Positions 26,030 through 35,198 of a DNA stretch of 64,000 nucleotides are shown piece by piece. The DNA is from Candidatus Enterocloster excrementipullorum (GTDB lineage: Bacteria; Bacillota; Clostridia; Lachnospirales; Lachnospiraceae): NCBI GenBank assembly GCA_019119575.1, contig DWWT01000029.1, forward strand, positions 1 to 64,000. The letters run 5' to 3'. A program made the position numbers and the translations under genes. Positions within the stretch are counted from its first letter, which is position 1; each line of letters opens with the position of its first letter. The notes under the pieces are model-generated. The model ran no database searches. It worked only from the letters and a program-made list of their open reading frames with translations, and had not been told where the DNA came from.

Positions 26030-26458
26030 TCATCCTTCGATGGCAATGTATTTCTTATTTTCCACTGCGGGCTTTGCTTCCTTCTTGGGAATCATCATCG
26101 TCAAGGTACCGTTCTCAAACTTTGCCTTAATGTCAGCTTCCGTCACCTCATCGCCCACATAAAAGCTTCTGCTGCAGGACCCGCTGTAGCGCTCCCTGCG
26201 AATGTACCGGCCATTATCATCTTTCTCATCCCTACTGTTGTTGGAAGAAGCGCTGATCGTCAGATAACCGTCTTTCAGCTCTGCCTTTACGTCCTCTTTC
26301 TTCACACCCGGCAGGTTCATCGTCACCTCGTAGCCGCCGTCCGTGTCCTTGATATCTGTCCTCATTAAATCTGAGCTTGTCATTCTATAGCCACTGTCAA
26401 ACGGGAAATCAAAAAAGTCATCCAATAAATTTTCTCCAAAAATACTAGGCATCAACAT
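26030..26458 (-). CDS. Small heat-shock protein, Hsp20 family (first copy)
   Basis: 142 aa. Same start (MLMPSIFGENLLDDF) and same alpha-crystallin landmarks as the downstream copy (GYEVTMNLPGVKKEDVKAEL, YLTISAS, RRERYSGSCSRSFYVG, LTMMIPKKE, YIAIEG). The N-terminal arm is about 10 residues shorter, and the acidic segment SSNNSRDEKDDNG replaces the Lys/Gln-rich loop of its partner. It is promoter-proximal and likely the more highly expressed of the two. Mixed oligomers with the second copy are possible (inference). Confidence 0.93.
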   Translation of the reverse strand: MLMPSIFGENLLDDFFDFPFDSGYRMTSSDLMRTDIKDTDGGYEVTMNLPGVKKEDVKAELKDGYLTISASSNNSRDEKDDNGRYIRRERYSGSCSRSFYVGDEVTEADIKAKFENGTLTMMIPKKEAKPAVENKKYIAIEG

Positions 26459-26580
26459 AAATCATCTCTCCTTTTCTAACAAACTATGTATCTCTACCTG
26501 TTTCTTGGAACCAGAAGAAGGATTCAAGGAAGTTCCTTTCTCTTTTTCCTCTCTTATCTCTCTTCCTTTGTTCTAGTTGT

Positions 26581-26623
26581 AATATAACACTTATTATTAG
26601 CACTGTCAAGAGGTGAGTGCTAA
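26581..26623 (-). promoter_or_regulatory. CIRCE-controlled promoter of the Hsp20 pair
   Basis: CIRCE at 26597-26623: TTAGCACTG, nine bases, GAGTGCTAA, one mismatch from the consensus HrcA operator. It overlaps a minus-strand promoter TTGACA (26609-26604), 17 bp, TATATT (26586-26581). HrcA would block the -35. The leader to the first Hsp20 ATG is about 115 nt. The heat-shock gene hrcA itself is not in the window. Confidence 0.88.
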
Positions 26624-26640
26624 TTTTTTTAAAAAATTTT

Positions 26641-26678
26641 TGCGGGGCCGCAAAACTCTTAATTTTGCATGCCCCGCA
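26641..26678 (-). terminator. Terminator after smpB
   Basis: TGCGGGGC / GCCCCGCA with a long AT-rich loop, followed on the minus strand by AAAAATTTTTT. No tmRNA (ssrA) gene is found next to smpB in this window. Confidence 0.6.
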
Positions 26679-26789
26679 GCCTGTCTGCCATTTTCATTTT
26701 CCTGTCGCGTCCAAAAGCCAGGCGGTTCCCGCTGCCTTTACACCATTTTTACACCATCTGTGTTCCGGCTCCGGCTATCCGCATTTTTG

Positions 26790-27257
26790 TCAATACATCT
26801 TCCCCACCTTGAACTCCCGCTCCAGTTCCCGCCGCTGATCCTTCTTGGCGATGTCCGCCCGCTTATCGTAGAGCTTCTTCCCTCGCGCCAGACCGATCTC
26901 CACTTTTACCAGACTCCCTTTAAAATACACCTGGAGAGGCACCAGCGTATAGCCTTTCTCCGCCACCTTTCCCGTAAGCTTCATGATCTCGCTCTTGTGC
27001 AGAAGAAGCTTTCTCGTCCGCAGGGGATCCTTATTGAAAATGTTCCCCTTCTCGTAAGGACTGATGTGCATACCATACACATACACCTGTCCGTTATCAA
27101 TTTTCACAAATGCTTCCTTCACGCTGCACTTTCCCATGCGGATGGATTTCACCTCGGTTCCGAAGAGCTCAATCCCCGCCTCGTATTTGTCATCTATAAA
27201 ATAATCATGGTACGCCTTCTTATTATTCGCAATCAGTTTGATACTATCCTTCCCCAT
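26790..27257 (-). CDS. smpB: SsrA-binding protein SmpB
   Basis: 155 aa from ATG 27257 ([20 protein letters not shown]). Family signatures are present: [46 protein letters not shown] and the basic C-terminal tail [17 protein letters not shown], which folds in the decoding centre. SmpB delivers tmRNA to ribosomes stalled without a stop codon. It lies 17 bp after rnr, whose exonuclease product degrades the non-stop mRNA, and is probably co-transcribed with it and secG. Longer in-frame starts up to 27353 fall inside rnr and are rejected. Confidence 0.97.
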   Translation of the reverse strand: MGKDSIKLIANNKKAYHDYFIDDKYEAGIELFGTEVKSIRMGKCSVKEAFVKIDNGQVYVYGMHISPYEKGNIFNKDPLRTRKLLLHKSEIMKLTGKVAEKGYTLVPLQVYFKGSLVKVEIGLARGKKLYDKRADIAKKDQRRELEREFKVGKMY

Positions 27258-27274
27258 GTCCAGCTCCTTTTCTC

Positions 27275-29707
27275 TTATCTCTCTTTCCGGCTGCCGGATG
27301 ACGCCGGGGCTTTCCCGCCCGTTGGCTCTCCGCCCTCTTCCGGAATACCGCACGCATCCGGCTCTTCGGCCAGCACAAAATCCACGCTCCGAAGCAGGGG
27401 ATCCGTCCCCGACACAGCCACGCGGACGCTCTGTCCCAGCTTGTAAGTCCGGCCGGTTCTCTCCCCGGTCAGTTCGTAGTTTTTTTCATCAAAAATATAA
27501 TAATCATCCGCCAAGTCGCTCATACGCACCAGGCCCTCCACCGTATTGGGAAGCTCCACATAAAATCCCCAGTTGGTAATGCCTGATATCACGCCCGTAA
27601 ATTCCTCTCCGATAAACCGGCTCATATACTGGCACTTCTTCAGCTTCTCCGTCTCCCGCTCCGCCTCCTCGGCCCGCCGCTCAAGCACAGAGGACTGCAA
27701 AGCCGCCTGGGGGAGCAGGGCCTCATAATGCGCCCGGCGTTTCTCCGACAGGCCGCCCCGGAGATTTTCCTTGATAATCCGGTGGATCTGCAGATCCGGA
27801 TAGCGCCGTATGGGAGAAGTGAAATGGGTGTAGTACCTGGCCGCCAGGCCGAAATGCCCGGAGCAGTCCGTGGTGTAGCGTGCCTGCTTCATGGAGCGCA
27901 GCACCAGACGGGAAAGCAGCGGCTCCTCGCTTGTGCCCTCCAGCTTGTCGAGAAGCTTCTGCAGCTCCTTAGGATGAATCTCGCCCTGCTGCATGCGGAT
28001 GGCGTAGCCGAAATTATTGATAAAAATTCCCAGCTCCTTCATCTTGTCCGGATCCGGCTTATCGTGGGTGCGGTATAAAAACGGCAGCGCCTGCCAGTAG
28101 TAATCCTCGGCCACAGTTTCATTTGCCAGGAGCATGAAATCCTCGATCAGCCGGGTAGCGGCATTCCTCTGCCGCGGCTCAATCGCCAGGGGCTTTCCAT
28201 CCTCATCCAGGAGAATTTTGCTCTCCGGGAAATCAAAATCAATGGCTCCCCGCTTTCTTCTCCTGGCGCGCAGGATATCCGCCAGCTCCTTCATCGCGAA
28301 AAACATAGGCACAAATTCCCGGTACTCTTTCGCCTCCGGGCACAGATCCGCCGGGCCTTCCGCTCCCGCGAACGCCTCCTCTGTCCTTTTTCCGTCCGCG
28401 GCATTCCCGCCGGTCAGAATCGCATTTACCGCTGTGTATGTCATCCGCCGGTCCACCCGTATCACCGACTCCGCTATCCGGTGATCCGCTACGGTTCCGT
28501 CCGGCTCCACCTCCATGATGCAGCTTAAGGCCAGACGGTTCTCCCCTGCGTTCAGAGAGCAAATGCCATTGGACAGCTTGTGGGGCAGCATAGGAATCAC
28601 CCGGTCTGTCAGGTACACGCTTGTCCCTCTGCGCAGCGCTTCCTGGTCCAGAGCGCTTCCCTCCCGGACGTAATGGCTTACATCCGCGATATGAACACCC
28701 AAAATGTAATTTCCTCGGCAGTTCCTCCCCAGAGTTACCGCGTCGTCCAAATCTTTCGCGTCCTCCCCGTCAATGGTCACCGTGGGCAAAAACCGCAGAT
28801 CCAGACGCCCGGCCAGATCGCCGCTCCAGTCTACGGGGGCTTTCAGATCTTCCAGTCCGTAAGCTACGCCCCCTGCTCCTATCCCAGACAGACAATCCTG
28901 CTCCCCTGCCCGGTCTGACGCCGCGTGCTGCGCCGGTTCCCTCCCCGGCGTCTCCTTCCGCTCTTCGGCGTTTTCCGGAACCTCAATTTTCTCCGGAGCC
29001 ACGGCCGTCTCCTCCATAACCTCCGGCGGGAACTGCTCCGGGAGGCCGTAGGCCCGCACCAGAGATAAAATATCTGTGCCGGGATCATTGACATGCCCCA
29101 AAATCTCGGTAACCCGTCCCTCCGGATTTCTCCGCGTGTCCCCAAAATCAGTAAGCTGCACCACTACCTTATGGCCTGTGACAGCCCCTCCGTCACAATT
29201 CTGCGGAATAAAGATGTCTCTTGTGATCCGCCGGTTGTCCGGAATCACAAAGCCATACGTCTTATTCTTCTGGTAATACCCCACCACTTCTTTATTGGCA
29301 TGGTCTAAAATGCGCAGGACAGCCCCCTCCGCCCTTCCTCTGGCTCCGGCCTCCCGCTCTATATAGATCTGTACCCTGTCTCCGTGAAGAGCCCCTCCTG
29401 TCTTCTCCTCCGGGATAAACACATCCTGCGCCCGATCCTCCACCGTTACAAAACCAAAGCCTCGGGCGTTCCCAGAAAAAATCCCTGTCAGGGAAAATGT
29501 CTCCGGTTTCCCATATTTTCCCTTCTTGGAGATGCCGATCTTTCCCTCTGCCACCAGGGCAGAAAGCACATCCTCCAGTTCCCCTCTCCGGGATTTTGGT
29601 ATATCCAGAAGCATGGCGATCTCTTTGGCCTTCATAGGCACATAGGCCTTGTCATAGATCAGCTCCGTGAGCATCTTTTTTCTTCGATTAAACGTCTCGT
29701 CTTGCAT
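27275..29707 (-). CDS. rnr: Ribonuclease R
   Basis: 810 aa. An N-terminal winged helix ([23 protein letters not shown]) is followed by cold-shock domains with GFGFVTVE and YGFVIPDN. The RNB catalytic domain has the four-Asp metal site region [13 protein letters not shown] (near 330) and [18 protein letters not shown], and a C-terminal S1 domain ([15 protein letters not shown]) plus basic tail follow. RNase R is a processive 3'-5' exonuclease that unwinds structured RNA. Two inserts are unusual: an acidic spacer with [20 protein letters not shown] before RNB, and a Gly/Ala/Glu-rich loop within RNB. They look like lineage-specific disordered linkers. The gene sits in the common secG-rnr-smpB cluster. 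Confidence 0.96.
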   Translation of the reverse strand: MQDETFNRRKKMLTELIYDKAYVPMKAKEIAMLLDIPKSRRGELEDVLSALVAEGKIGISKKGKYGKPETFSLTGIFSGNARGFGFVTVEDRAQDVFIPEEKTGGALHGDRVQIYIEREAGARGRAEGAVLRILDHANKEVVGYYQKNKTYGFVIPDNRRITRDIFIPQNCDGGAVTGHKVVVQLTDFGDTRRNPEGRVTEILGHVNDPGTDILSLVRAYGLPEQFPPEVMEETAVAPEKIEVPENAEERKETPGREPAQHAASDRAGEQDCLSGIGAGGVAYGLEDLKAPVDWSGDLAGRLDLRFLPTVTIDGEDAKDLDDAVTLGRNCRGNYILGVHIADVSHYVREGSALDQEALRRGTSVYLTDRVIPMLPHKLSNGICSLNAGENRLALSCIMEVEPDGTVADHRIAESVIRVDRRMTYTAVNAILTGGNAADGKRTEEAFAGAEGPADLCPEAKEYREFVPMFFAMKELADILRARRRKRGAIDFDFPESKILLDEDGKPLAIEPRQRNAATRLIEDFMLLANETVAEDYYWQALPFLYRTHDKPDPDKMKELGIFINNFGYAIRMQQGEIHPKELQKLLDKLEGTSEEPLLSRLVLRSMKQARYTTDCSGHFGLAARYYTHFTSPIRRYPDLQIHRIIKENLRGGLSEKRRAHYEALLPQAALQSSVLERRAEEAERETEKLKKCQYMSRFIGEEFTGVISGITNWGFYVELPNTVEGLVRMSDLADDYYIFDEKNYELTGERTGRTYKLGQSVRVAVSGTDPLLRSVDFVLAEEPDACGIPEEGGEPTGGKAPASSGSRKER

Positions 29708-29731
29708 ATAACCTCACCTATCGCCTGATAA

Positions 29732-29766
29732 ACAAAAACACCCTTATAACGACGTACAAGGGTGTT
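29732..29766 (-). terminator. Attenuator/terminator between secG and rnr
   Basis: ACACCCTT / AAGGGTGT stem followed on the minus strand by TTTTTGTTT, 22 bp after the secG stop. It probably lowers read-through from secG into rnr. Confidence 0.7.
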
Positions 29767-29787
29767 GGTTTCTTCCTTCGTTTTCTA

Positions 29788-30039
29788 TTATCCCATGCGC
29801 TCCAGGAGAACATTCAAAATAAGGGTGATAAGCATAAAAATAATTGCCCCATATCTGGTAAAATGTTCCAGTGCTCCCTCCATGGAACGGCCTTTGTTCT
29901 TGCTCCAGTAGCTGTCTGCCATGCCGCCGATAGCGCTCCCAAGACCGTTGGACTTGCCCTCCTGCATCAGAATCACGATGGATATAGCCACGCCCAGCAG
30001 GATATATATAACTGTCAAAATAACTCGAATAACTGACAT
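29788..30039 (-). CDS. secG: Protein translocase subunit SecG
   Basis: 83 aa from ATG 30039 (MSVIRVILTVIYILLGVAIS), with GGAGAGG about ten bases upstream; an upstream in-frame start at 30069 would only add a polar leader. Two membrane helices flank the conserved loop VILMQEGKSNGLGSAIGG. SecG is the small subunit of SecYEG and speeds SecA-driven export. The Gly-rich loop and the final LLERMG end are typical of Firmicutes. Confidence 0.95.
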   Translation of the reverse strand: MSVIRVILTVIYILLGVAISIVILMQEGKSNGLGSAIGGMADSYWSKNKGRSMEGALEHFTRYGAIIFMLITLILNVLLERMG

Positions 30040-30122
30040 CTGCCGCACCTCTCCGTTCCTTATAGTCAAACAAGCTTACTATATCACAGAATCTCTGAAA
30101 AAACAAGCCCTTTTTCATCCCA

Positions 30123-31067
30123 TCACCGGGGCTGGGAAAAAATAAAGGAAAGCTTTCCCCGAAAACAGCAGGAACCGTAATCCGCAGGTATGATGAAATG
30201 CTGTCCCTTTTTCACCGGAACGCCATCCACACATCCCTGTCCCTCCAGGATACTTACATTTGTAAAATCTCTTCCAAAATCCTCTTCCCAGCTGGTGTCC
30301 ACGTCCACCTTGGAACAGGTATAACGGCCGCAGGTGATCAAGCGGGTCTCCCGGCCCGCCTCCCCTTCTTTCACCACACAGGGCTTGGGCTGGGCCTTTT
30401 CATCGAAGGGCACGCGAATTACATCCATGCTCTGCTGTATGTGAAGCTGCCGCGGCTTTCCGTCGGACAGACGGTCATAATCATAGACCCGGTATGTGAT
30501 ATCGCTGCTCTGCTGCGTCTCAAGGAGAAGGGTTCCCCCTTTAATGGCGTGAACGCAGCCCGGGTCGATCTGGAAAAAATCTCCTTTTTTCACCGGAACC
30601 TGACGGATAAATTCTCCCCACCGTTTTTCCCGTATCATCTCGCGCATCTCTTCCGTGTTCTTCGCGTTGTGGCCGATGACAATGGTTGTCCCCGGCTCGC
30701 AGTCCAGGATATACCAGCACTCCATCTTGCCCAGAGAGCCATTCTCATGGGCCGCCGCATACGCGTCGTCCGGATGAACCTGAATACTGAGATCCGCCTT
30801 AGCGTCAATGATTTTTACCAAAAGCGGGAATTCCTCCCGATCCGCCGTCGGGCCGAACAGTTCCTTGTGATCCCGCCAGAGGGCGCTCAGATGCTGCCCC
30901 GCATACGTGCCCGAGGCCACCAGGCAGTCGCCGTTTTTGTGGGCGCTGATGCCCCAGCACTCTCCGGTGTGGCCGCTGGGAATATCATAGCCAAACACCT
31001 CCCGCAGCCGGCTGCCGCCCCAGACAGTTTCTTTGAATACAGGTGTTAAAAAAATCAATTCTCTCAT
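30123..31067 (-). CDS. manA: Mannose-6-phosphate isomerase, class I
   Basis: 314 aa, the short Firmicutes form. Zinc-site residues lie in LSIQVHPDDAYA (Gln and His), in KMECWYIL (Glu) and in DPGCVHAIKGG (His). YRVYDYDR lies near residue 190. The enzyme interconverts mannose 6-phosphate and fructose 6-phosphate. The ATG follows GGGAGGCGCATAAAAT, four bases after the stop of the cell-wall-binding protein gene, suggesting co-transcription. No mannose PTS is nearby. Confidence 0.94.
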   Translation of the reverse strand: MRELIFLTPVFKETVWGGSRLREVFGYDIPSGHTGECWGISAHKNGDCLVASGTYAGQHLSALWRDHKELFGPTADREEFPLLVKIIDAKADLSIQVHPDDAYAAAHENGSLGKMECWYILDCEPGTTIVIGHNAKNTEEMREMIREKRWGEFIRQVPVKKGDFFQIDPGCVHAIKGGTLLLETQQSSDITYRVYDYDRLSDGKPRQLHIQQSMDVIRVPFDEKAQPKPCVVKEGEAGRETRLITCGRYTCSKVDVDTSWEEDFGRDFTNVSILEGQGCVDGVPVKKGQHFIIPADYGSCCFRGKLSFIFSQPR

Positions 31068-31070
31068 ATT

Positions 31071-32111
31071 TTATGCGCCTCCCTGTCCGGCTCCGGCGGC
31101 GTTCACATATCCGGTGCCGCCCGCATTCGCGCTGCTCTGCCCATCCGTGTATCTGGCGCCGTCGGCACCCACATAAAATCCATCCGGCGTAATGGTGGAT
31201 ACAAGCATTGCCCCGGAGCTTCCGCAGTAATACTGCTTTCCATTCCAGTCAACCCATCCCGTAACCATATACCCCTCCTGGTCAAAGAAGTACCATTTTC
31301 CGCCGATCTCCTGCCAGTTGTTTACCGTATAAGAGCCGTCCCGGTTGGAATACCACCAGCCCCTGGCATCCTGCATCCACTGGCCCTTCCACTCCTTTAT
31401 CTTTTCCTCCGACACATAGAAAGAGCTGGATTCCTGCCACTCTCCGGCATTGTCCCGGGAGTCAAACGCCCTGACCTTAAAATAGTAAGAACCCGCGCCG
31501 GGGAATTTCTCCGAAAAATCATAGCTTGTCACGGAAACCGTGTACACGGAGCCGATTCCCTCCTCCGCAGCGGAGTCCCTGTCATCCCGGCAGAGCCGGA
31601 CCTTGTAATTCTTCGCCACATCCAGATCATCCCAGTTGGCAATCCCATTCTCCTCGTCCCAGTACAGGCCCTCCACATCCAAATCCATATCGTCCTCATC
31701 CAGCTCTTCTAAGCGGATGGTCAGGCAGAGCTCCTCCCGGTCATTTTTCGCAGAGCTGGAGACATACTTTACCTCATCCCCGGTAAATGTAAAAGCGCTT
31801 TTTCCTCTCTTTTTGAAATAATAGCCGCTGTCCGCGGAAAGCCAGATCTCCACCTTGGGCTCGTCCCCTCCCGCCCAGTATTCCGCCTCGTTCACAATCT
31901 CTACGCTGTCTACGGAGCACTCCCCTTCTTCCAGGGTTACTTCTACATCCCCGCCCCAGTCTCCCGCCTCGATATCGGACTGAATATTCAAGGTAATATG
32001 GCCCACCGGCTCCCGCTCGTCCTCATCGTCATCTGCATAGGCCCCAAAGGACATTCCCGCCGCCAGGCATATGGTACCGGCTAAAACCGCAAATTCCTTT
32101 GTTCTTTTCAT
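31071..32111 (-). CDS. Secreted protein with cell-wall-binding repeats
   Basis: 346 aa from ATG 32111 (AAGGAGG upstream). A Sec signal peptide (AVLAGTICLAAGMSFGAYA) is followed by an acidic DDDEDERE start. Residues about 45-240 form a beta-rich region with fibronectin-like stretches (SVTSYDFSEKFPGAGSYYFKVRAFD). Choline-binding-type repeats follow: GWWYSNRDGSYTVNNWQ, GKWYFFDQEGYMVTGWV, GKQYYCGSSGAMLVST. The C-terminus is Gly/Ala/Asn-rich. The repeats should anchor it to wall polymer; the N-terminal ligand is unknown. It is transcribed just before manA. Confidence 0.87.
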   Translation of the reverse strand: MKRTKEFAVLAGTICLAAGMSFGAYADDDEDEREPVGHITLNIQSDIEAGDWGGDVEVTLEEGECSVDSVEIVNEAEYWAGGDEPKVEIWLSADSGYYFKKRGKSAFTFTGDEVKYVSSSAKNDREELCLTIRLEELDEDDMDLDVEGLYWDEENGIANWDDLDVAKNYKVRLCRDDRDSAAEEGIGSVYTVSVTSYDFSEKFPGAGSYYFKVRAFDSRDNAGEWQESSSFYVSEEKIKEWKGQWMQDARGWWYSNRDGSYTVNNWQEIGGKWYFFDQEGYMVTGWVDWNGKQYYCGSSGAMLVSTITPDGFYVGADGARYTDGQSSANAGGTGYVNAAGAGQGGA

Positions 32112-32245
32112 AGGCTTCCTCCTTCCGCCGCTTACGTTTCCCTTCGCGCCGCATACCCCGGCACGCAAAGAAGCGTCCGGGTAATCTTTCCATGATGGTT
32201 ATTTTACCACGGATTTCCCTCTTTTAAAAGAGCGGACCTGCCAGA

Positions 32246-32274
32246 CACCAAACTTGTTTCCTTTTCATATCTTA
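32246..32274 (+). promoter_or_regulatory. Possible sigma-K-type promoter of the glycosyltransferase/collagen-like genes
   Basis: CACC at 32246-32249, 16 bp, CATATCTTA at 32266-32274. This fits the mother-cell sigma-K pattern (AC at -35, CATAnnnTA at -10). A late-sporulation promoter would suit genes for a collagen-like coat or exosporium protein. Motif evidence only. Confidence 0.4.
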
Positions 32275-32367
32275 TAGCAGAGTGTGTTTGAATATCGTTT
32301 TCTCTAAACACTCTCCGGGCCAATCAAAGGCTGCGGCAGAAAACCGGATATGCAAGGAGATTTCTTC

Positions 32368-33504
32368 ATGATTACCATAAGCCTCTGTATGATTGTCAAA
32401 AATGAAGCCGCTGTGCTGGAGCGCATCCTAAAACCAATGTCCGCTATCGCCGACCAGATTGTCATTGTGGACACCGGCTCTGCGGATGAAACAAAAGAGA
32501 TTGCCCGGCGTTATACCGACGATGTCTATGAAATGGACTGGCGGGATGATTTTTCCGCGGCGCGGAATCTTGCCTGCTCCTATGCCCGGATGGACTACTG
32601 GATGTGGCTGGACGCGGATGATGTGATCGATGAGGAAAATGCGGCCCGCCTTTTGGATTTAAAACACAGTCTGCCCCCGTCTGCAGACGTAGTGATGATG
32701 CGGTATCTCACCGGCTTTGATCAGGATGGGAACTGCACTTTTTCCTACTATAGGGAACGGCTCTTAAAAACATCCCGCGGATTTTGCTGGAAGGGGAGGG
32801 TACATGAGGCAGTAACGCCCTCAGGCAATATTCTCTACTCGCCCATTGAGATCCGGCACCAAAAGCTGGGCCCCGGAGACCCGGACAGAAACCTTCGGAT
32901 TTACGAAACCATGCTCCGGGAGGGGGAGGCACTGAGCCCCAGAGAGCTGTTTTACTACGGACGGGAGCTCTATTTCCACAAACACTTTTCCGAAGCAGCG
33001 GCCGTCTTCTCCCTGTTTTTGGAGGACCCGGACGGATGGCGGGAAAATAAAATTGACGCCTGCCTTCTCCTGTCTCGGTGCCACGAACAGCTTGGGCGCA
33101 GGGAAACCGCCATGGCTGATCTGACCAAAAGTTTTGTCTACAGCTGCCCCCGCGGGGAGGTCTGCTGCGCGCTGGGAGAGCTGATGCTCGGCGCCGGAAG
33201 GCTTGCGGAAGCAGTTTACTGGTATGAACAGGCCCTGTCCTCCATCCCTGATGAGACTACCGGTGCCTTCGTCCAAAAGGACTGCTACCGTTTTCTCCCC
33301 CTGATTCAGCTCTGCGTATGCTGGGATCGTATGGGAGACAAAAAGAAAGCCTTTTATTACCACCGGCTGGCACGGGCTCTGAAGCCGCAGGATCCGTCCG
33401 TAAAGGCAAATGAAGCGTATTTTTCCGGACTTAAGGCGGAGGACTCTGCTTCTGCCGGAGCTTCTGCCGAAAGCATGTTTGAAGACCAAACTTCTCGTTT
33501 ATGA
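32368..33504 (+). CDS. Family 2 glycosyltransferase with TPR-like C-terminus
   Basis: 378 aa from ATG 32368, which follows AAGGAGATTTCTTC. The GT-A domain begins ISLCMIVKNEAAVLERIL with IVIVDTGSADET, then DDFSAARNLACSYA and the metal-binding DADD in WMWLDADDVID; GRVHEAV is the acceptor-loop signature. Residues about 190-360 are helical repeats with a TPR flavour. Enzymes of this shape glycosylate surface proteins in Firmicutes. It ends 15 bp before the collagen-like gene, so that protein's Thr-rich repeat is a natural acceptor (inference from operon and from the glycosylated BclA-type proteins of Bacillus). Confidence 0.9.
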   Translation: MITISLCMIVKNEAAVLERILKPMSAIADQIVIVDTGSADETKEIARRYTDDVYEMDWRDDFSAARNLACSYARMDYWMWLDADDVIDEENAARLLDLKHSLPPSADVVMMRYLTGFDQDGNCTFSYYRERLLKTSRGFCWKGRVHEAVTPSGNILYSPIEIRHQKLGPGDPDRNLRIYETMLREGEALSPRELFYYGRELYFHKHFSEAAAVFSLFLEDPDGWRENKIDACLLLSRCHEQLGRRETAMADLTKSFVYSCPRGEVCCALGELMLGAGRLAEAVYWYEQALSSIPDETTGAFVQKDCYRFLPLIQLCVCWDRMGDKKKAFYYHRLARALKPQDPSVKANEAYFSGLKAEDSASAGASAESMFEDQTSRL

Positions 33505-33519
33505 AAAGGAGAGAGCATT

Positions 33520-34500
33520 ATGTATTATAATTATCCAGATGATATTGACGAAATTATGAATCGGGATCCTTCCACTCCGCCTGACCTGCGCCGTCCTGGG
33601 GGATCTGGTTCAAACCCGGGGCAGAATAACGGTTCCGGCCCAAGCGGCTGCTGCGGGCAGGACAGAAGGCCCGGACAGAATGGCTGCGGCTCCAGTTCCT
33701 GTTGCTGCTGTGTTGAATGCGAGGGCCCCCGCGGACCCCAGGGACCCACAGGCCCCCGCGGGCCCATGGGACCTGCAGGACCCATGGGGCCGGCAGGATT
33801 TCCGGGAGCCCAGGGAGCGACTGGTCCCACCGGACCGGCAGGACCGCAGGGGCCGCAGGGTGCCCAGGGACCGGCAGGAACCACAGGCATCCAGGGACTT
33901 CAGGGACCCCAGGGGCTGCAGGGGCCGACGGGGGCCACTGGGTCAACCGGCCCCACAGGAGCCGCAGGATTAAACGGAGCGAATGGGGCAACCGGACCAA
34001 CGGGACCGACGGGCGCCACAGGTGCTACCGGCGCGACCGGAGCTACGGGTGCTACCGGCACCGCGGCCGCAACTGACCTTCTGTCCGCCTACTCCACCCC
34101 TTCCGCTCCGGGAACCAACAACACGGCTCTGTTATTTGACCAGAACTCCACCACTGTCGGAACCAGCATCACCCACACAGCCGGAAGCAGTGACTTTTCC
34201 ATCACCACGCCGGGCCTGTATGCGGTTGCTTTCCACGGGAATATTGCCCCTGCTTCCGGGGTCGACTTCCCGCTCACGATCAATCTGGCTCTGGAGCTGA
34301 ACGGAACGGCTGTTCCCGGCGCACTAACGAGCCACACCTTCCACACATCCTCCGATACGGCCACGCTGTCCTTCAGCTTCCCTGTTCAGGTTTCCACTGC
34401 TCCGTCTACCCTGAACATTGTGGCATCCGGCGGTAATTTTATATACAGCGCAATTTCCATGACTATCTACAAACTGTCCTCCGGGGCCAACGAAGCATAA
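33520..34500 (+). CDS. Collagen-like surface protein, BclA-like
   Basis: 326 aa. An N-terminal head of 68 residues has a Cys cluster ([10 protein letters not shown]); 38 uninterrupted Gly-X-Y triplets follow (residues 69-182), then a C-terminal globular domain of about 144 residues with the beta-rich pattern of C1q/TNF-like BclA tips ([39 protein letters not shown]). GPT and GAT triplets are abundant, offering Thr for O-glycosylation. No Sec signal is present, as for exosporium collagens that are assembled on the spore. The Cys cluster could cross-link. The start follows AAAAGGAGAGAGC. It pairs with the upstream glycosyltransferase. Confidence 0.9.
   Translation: MYYNYPDDIDEIMNRDPSTPPDLRRPGGSGSNPGQNNGSGPSGCCGQDRRPGQNGCGSSSCCCCVECEGPRGPQGPTGPRGPMGPAGPMGPAGFPGAQGATGPTGPAGPQGPQGAQGPAGTTGIQGLQGPQGLQGPTGATGSTGPTGAAGLNGANGATGPTGPTGATGATGATGATGATGTAAATDLLSAYSTPSAPGTNNTALLFDQNSTTVGTSITHTAGSSDFSITTPGLYAVAFHGNIAPASGVDFPLTINLALELNGTAVPGALTSHTFHTSSDTATLSFSFPVQVSTAPSTLNIVASGGNFIYSAISMTIYKLSSGANEA
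33724..34065 (+). repeat. Gly-X-Y coding repeat (38 triplets)
   Basis: The 342-bp GC-rich tract codes for 38 perfect Gly-X-Y units, ending in a run of five GAT units. Such tracts vary in length between strains by slippage or recombination (family knowledge). Confidence 0.9.
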
Positions 34501-34557
34501 GAGACAAAAACGGGCGGTTCAAAAGGCGCGCCCGCATAAGGAAATAATTTTATAGCC

Positions 34558-34592
34558 GCGGCCATCCGCAGTGCTGAATGGCCGCAATTTTT
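34558..34592 (+). terminator. Terminator after the collagen-like gene
   Basis: GCGGCCAT / ATGGCCGC with a 12-nt loop followed by AATTTTTT. Confidence 0.8.
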
Positions 34593-34600
34593 TCTATTCT

Positions 34601-35149
34601 CTATTCCATTTTCTCCATCAAGTCCTCTGCCTCACAGCACAGCACCTTTGCCAGCACAACAAGATACTCCGCCTGAGCCTTGTTGATATTCTTCTGCCGC
34701 AGAAGTTTTAGATTTGTTTCCGGTTTCAAAGCGTTCCGCGGCGGGCGGTCTTGTCGTGCAGCATTTTTTTCGTACCATTCGCTGCTTTCGGCAATCTCAC
34801 TGCCAATGGACTTGATTCGCTCAAATGCCGTCTTACTCTTGAGAACGAACTGCTGACCGGGCTTACCAAGATGCATTGCATTGTTAAGCTGACGATCTAA
34901 AATCGTACCATTTATAAAATCCTGTGCAAACAAAAAATAGCTGTTATCGGCGCGATAGCCAATGATCGCGTCGCAGCTCTCGTAATCGACAGAAATAAGC
35001 CAATGCAGGATGCAGTATTCCGGCACCTTCAGTTCAAGGATCCGCAGACCGTCACACTCGATTTCATAGCAGTTGGCGCAGCCGTCCTGATTCTTGCCGA
35101 AATACGATCTGAAGAAATTCAGAAAATGCTTAACTTTTGAAAAACTCAT
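34601..35149 (-). pseudogene. Remnant of a DUF3990-XRE module (toxin-antitoxin-like)
   Basis: 182-codon frame. Residues about 24-115 (CYEIECDGLRILELKVPEY, then CDAIIGYRADNSYF, then QQFVLKSKTAFERIKSI) match the C-terminal part of DUF3990 proteins, putative ADP-ribosyltransferase-like toxins. The N-terminal domain portion is missing, and the upstream frame closes at once with TAG. The last 30 residues (INKAQAEYLVVLAKVLCCEAEDLME) read like the end of an XRE-type partner, which is normally a separate gene. No ribosome site precedes the ATG. I interpret it as a deletion product joining pieces of two genes. A short functional protein is possible but unlikely. Confidence 0.5.
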
Positions 35150-35198
35150 GGTATTCTATATACAGATTCTGTTGTACGAACAAACGAGGAGGGTTCCT

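Noticed and set aside
26459-26789. tmRNA (ssrA) gene next to smpB
   Set aside because: The gap holds a promoter, CIRCE and a terminator, but no tRNA-Ala-like ends and no tag-peptide reading frame.
33531-34300. Several long frames in other phases across the collagen-like repeat
   Set aside because: They are by-products of the regular GGN-CCN codon repeat; only the Gly-X-Y frame has a ribosome site and a folded tip domain.
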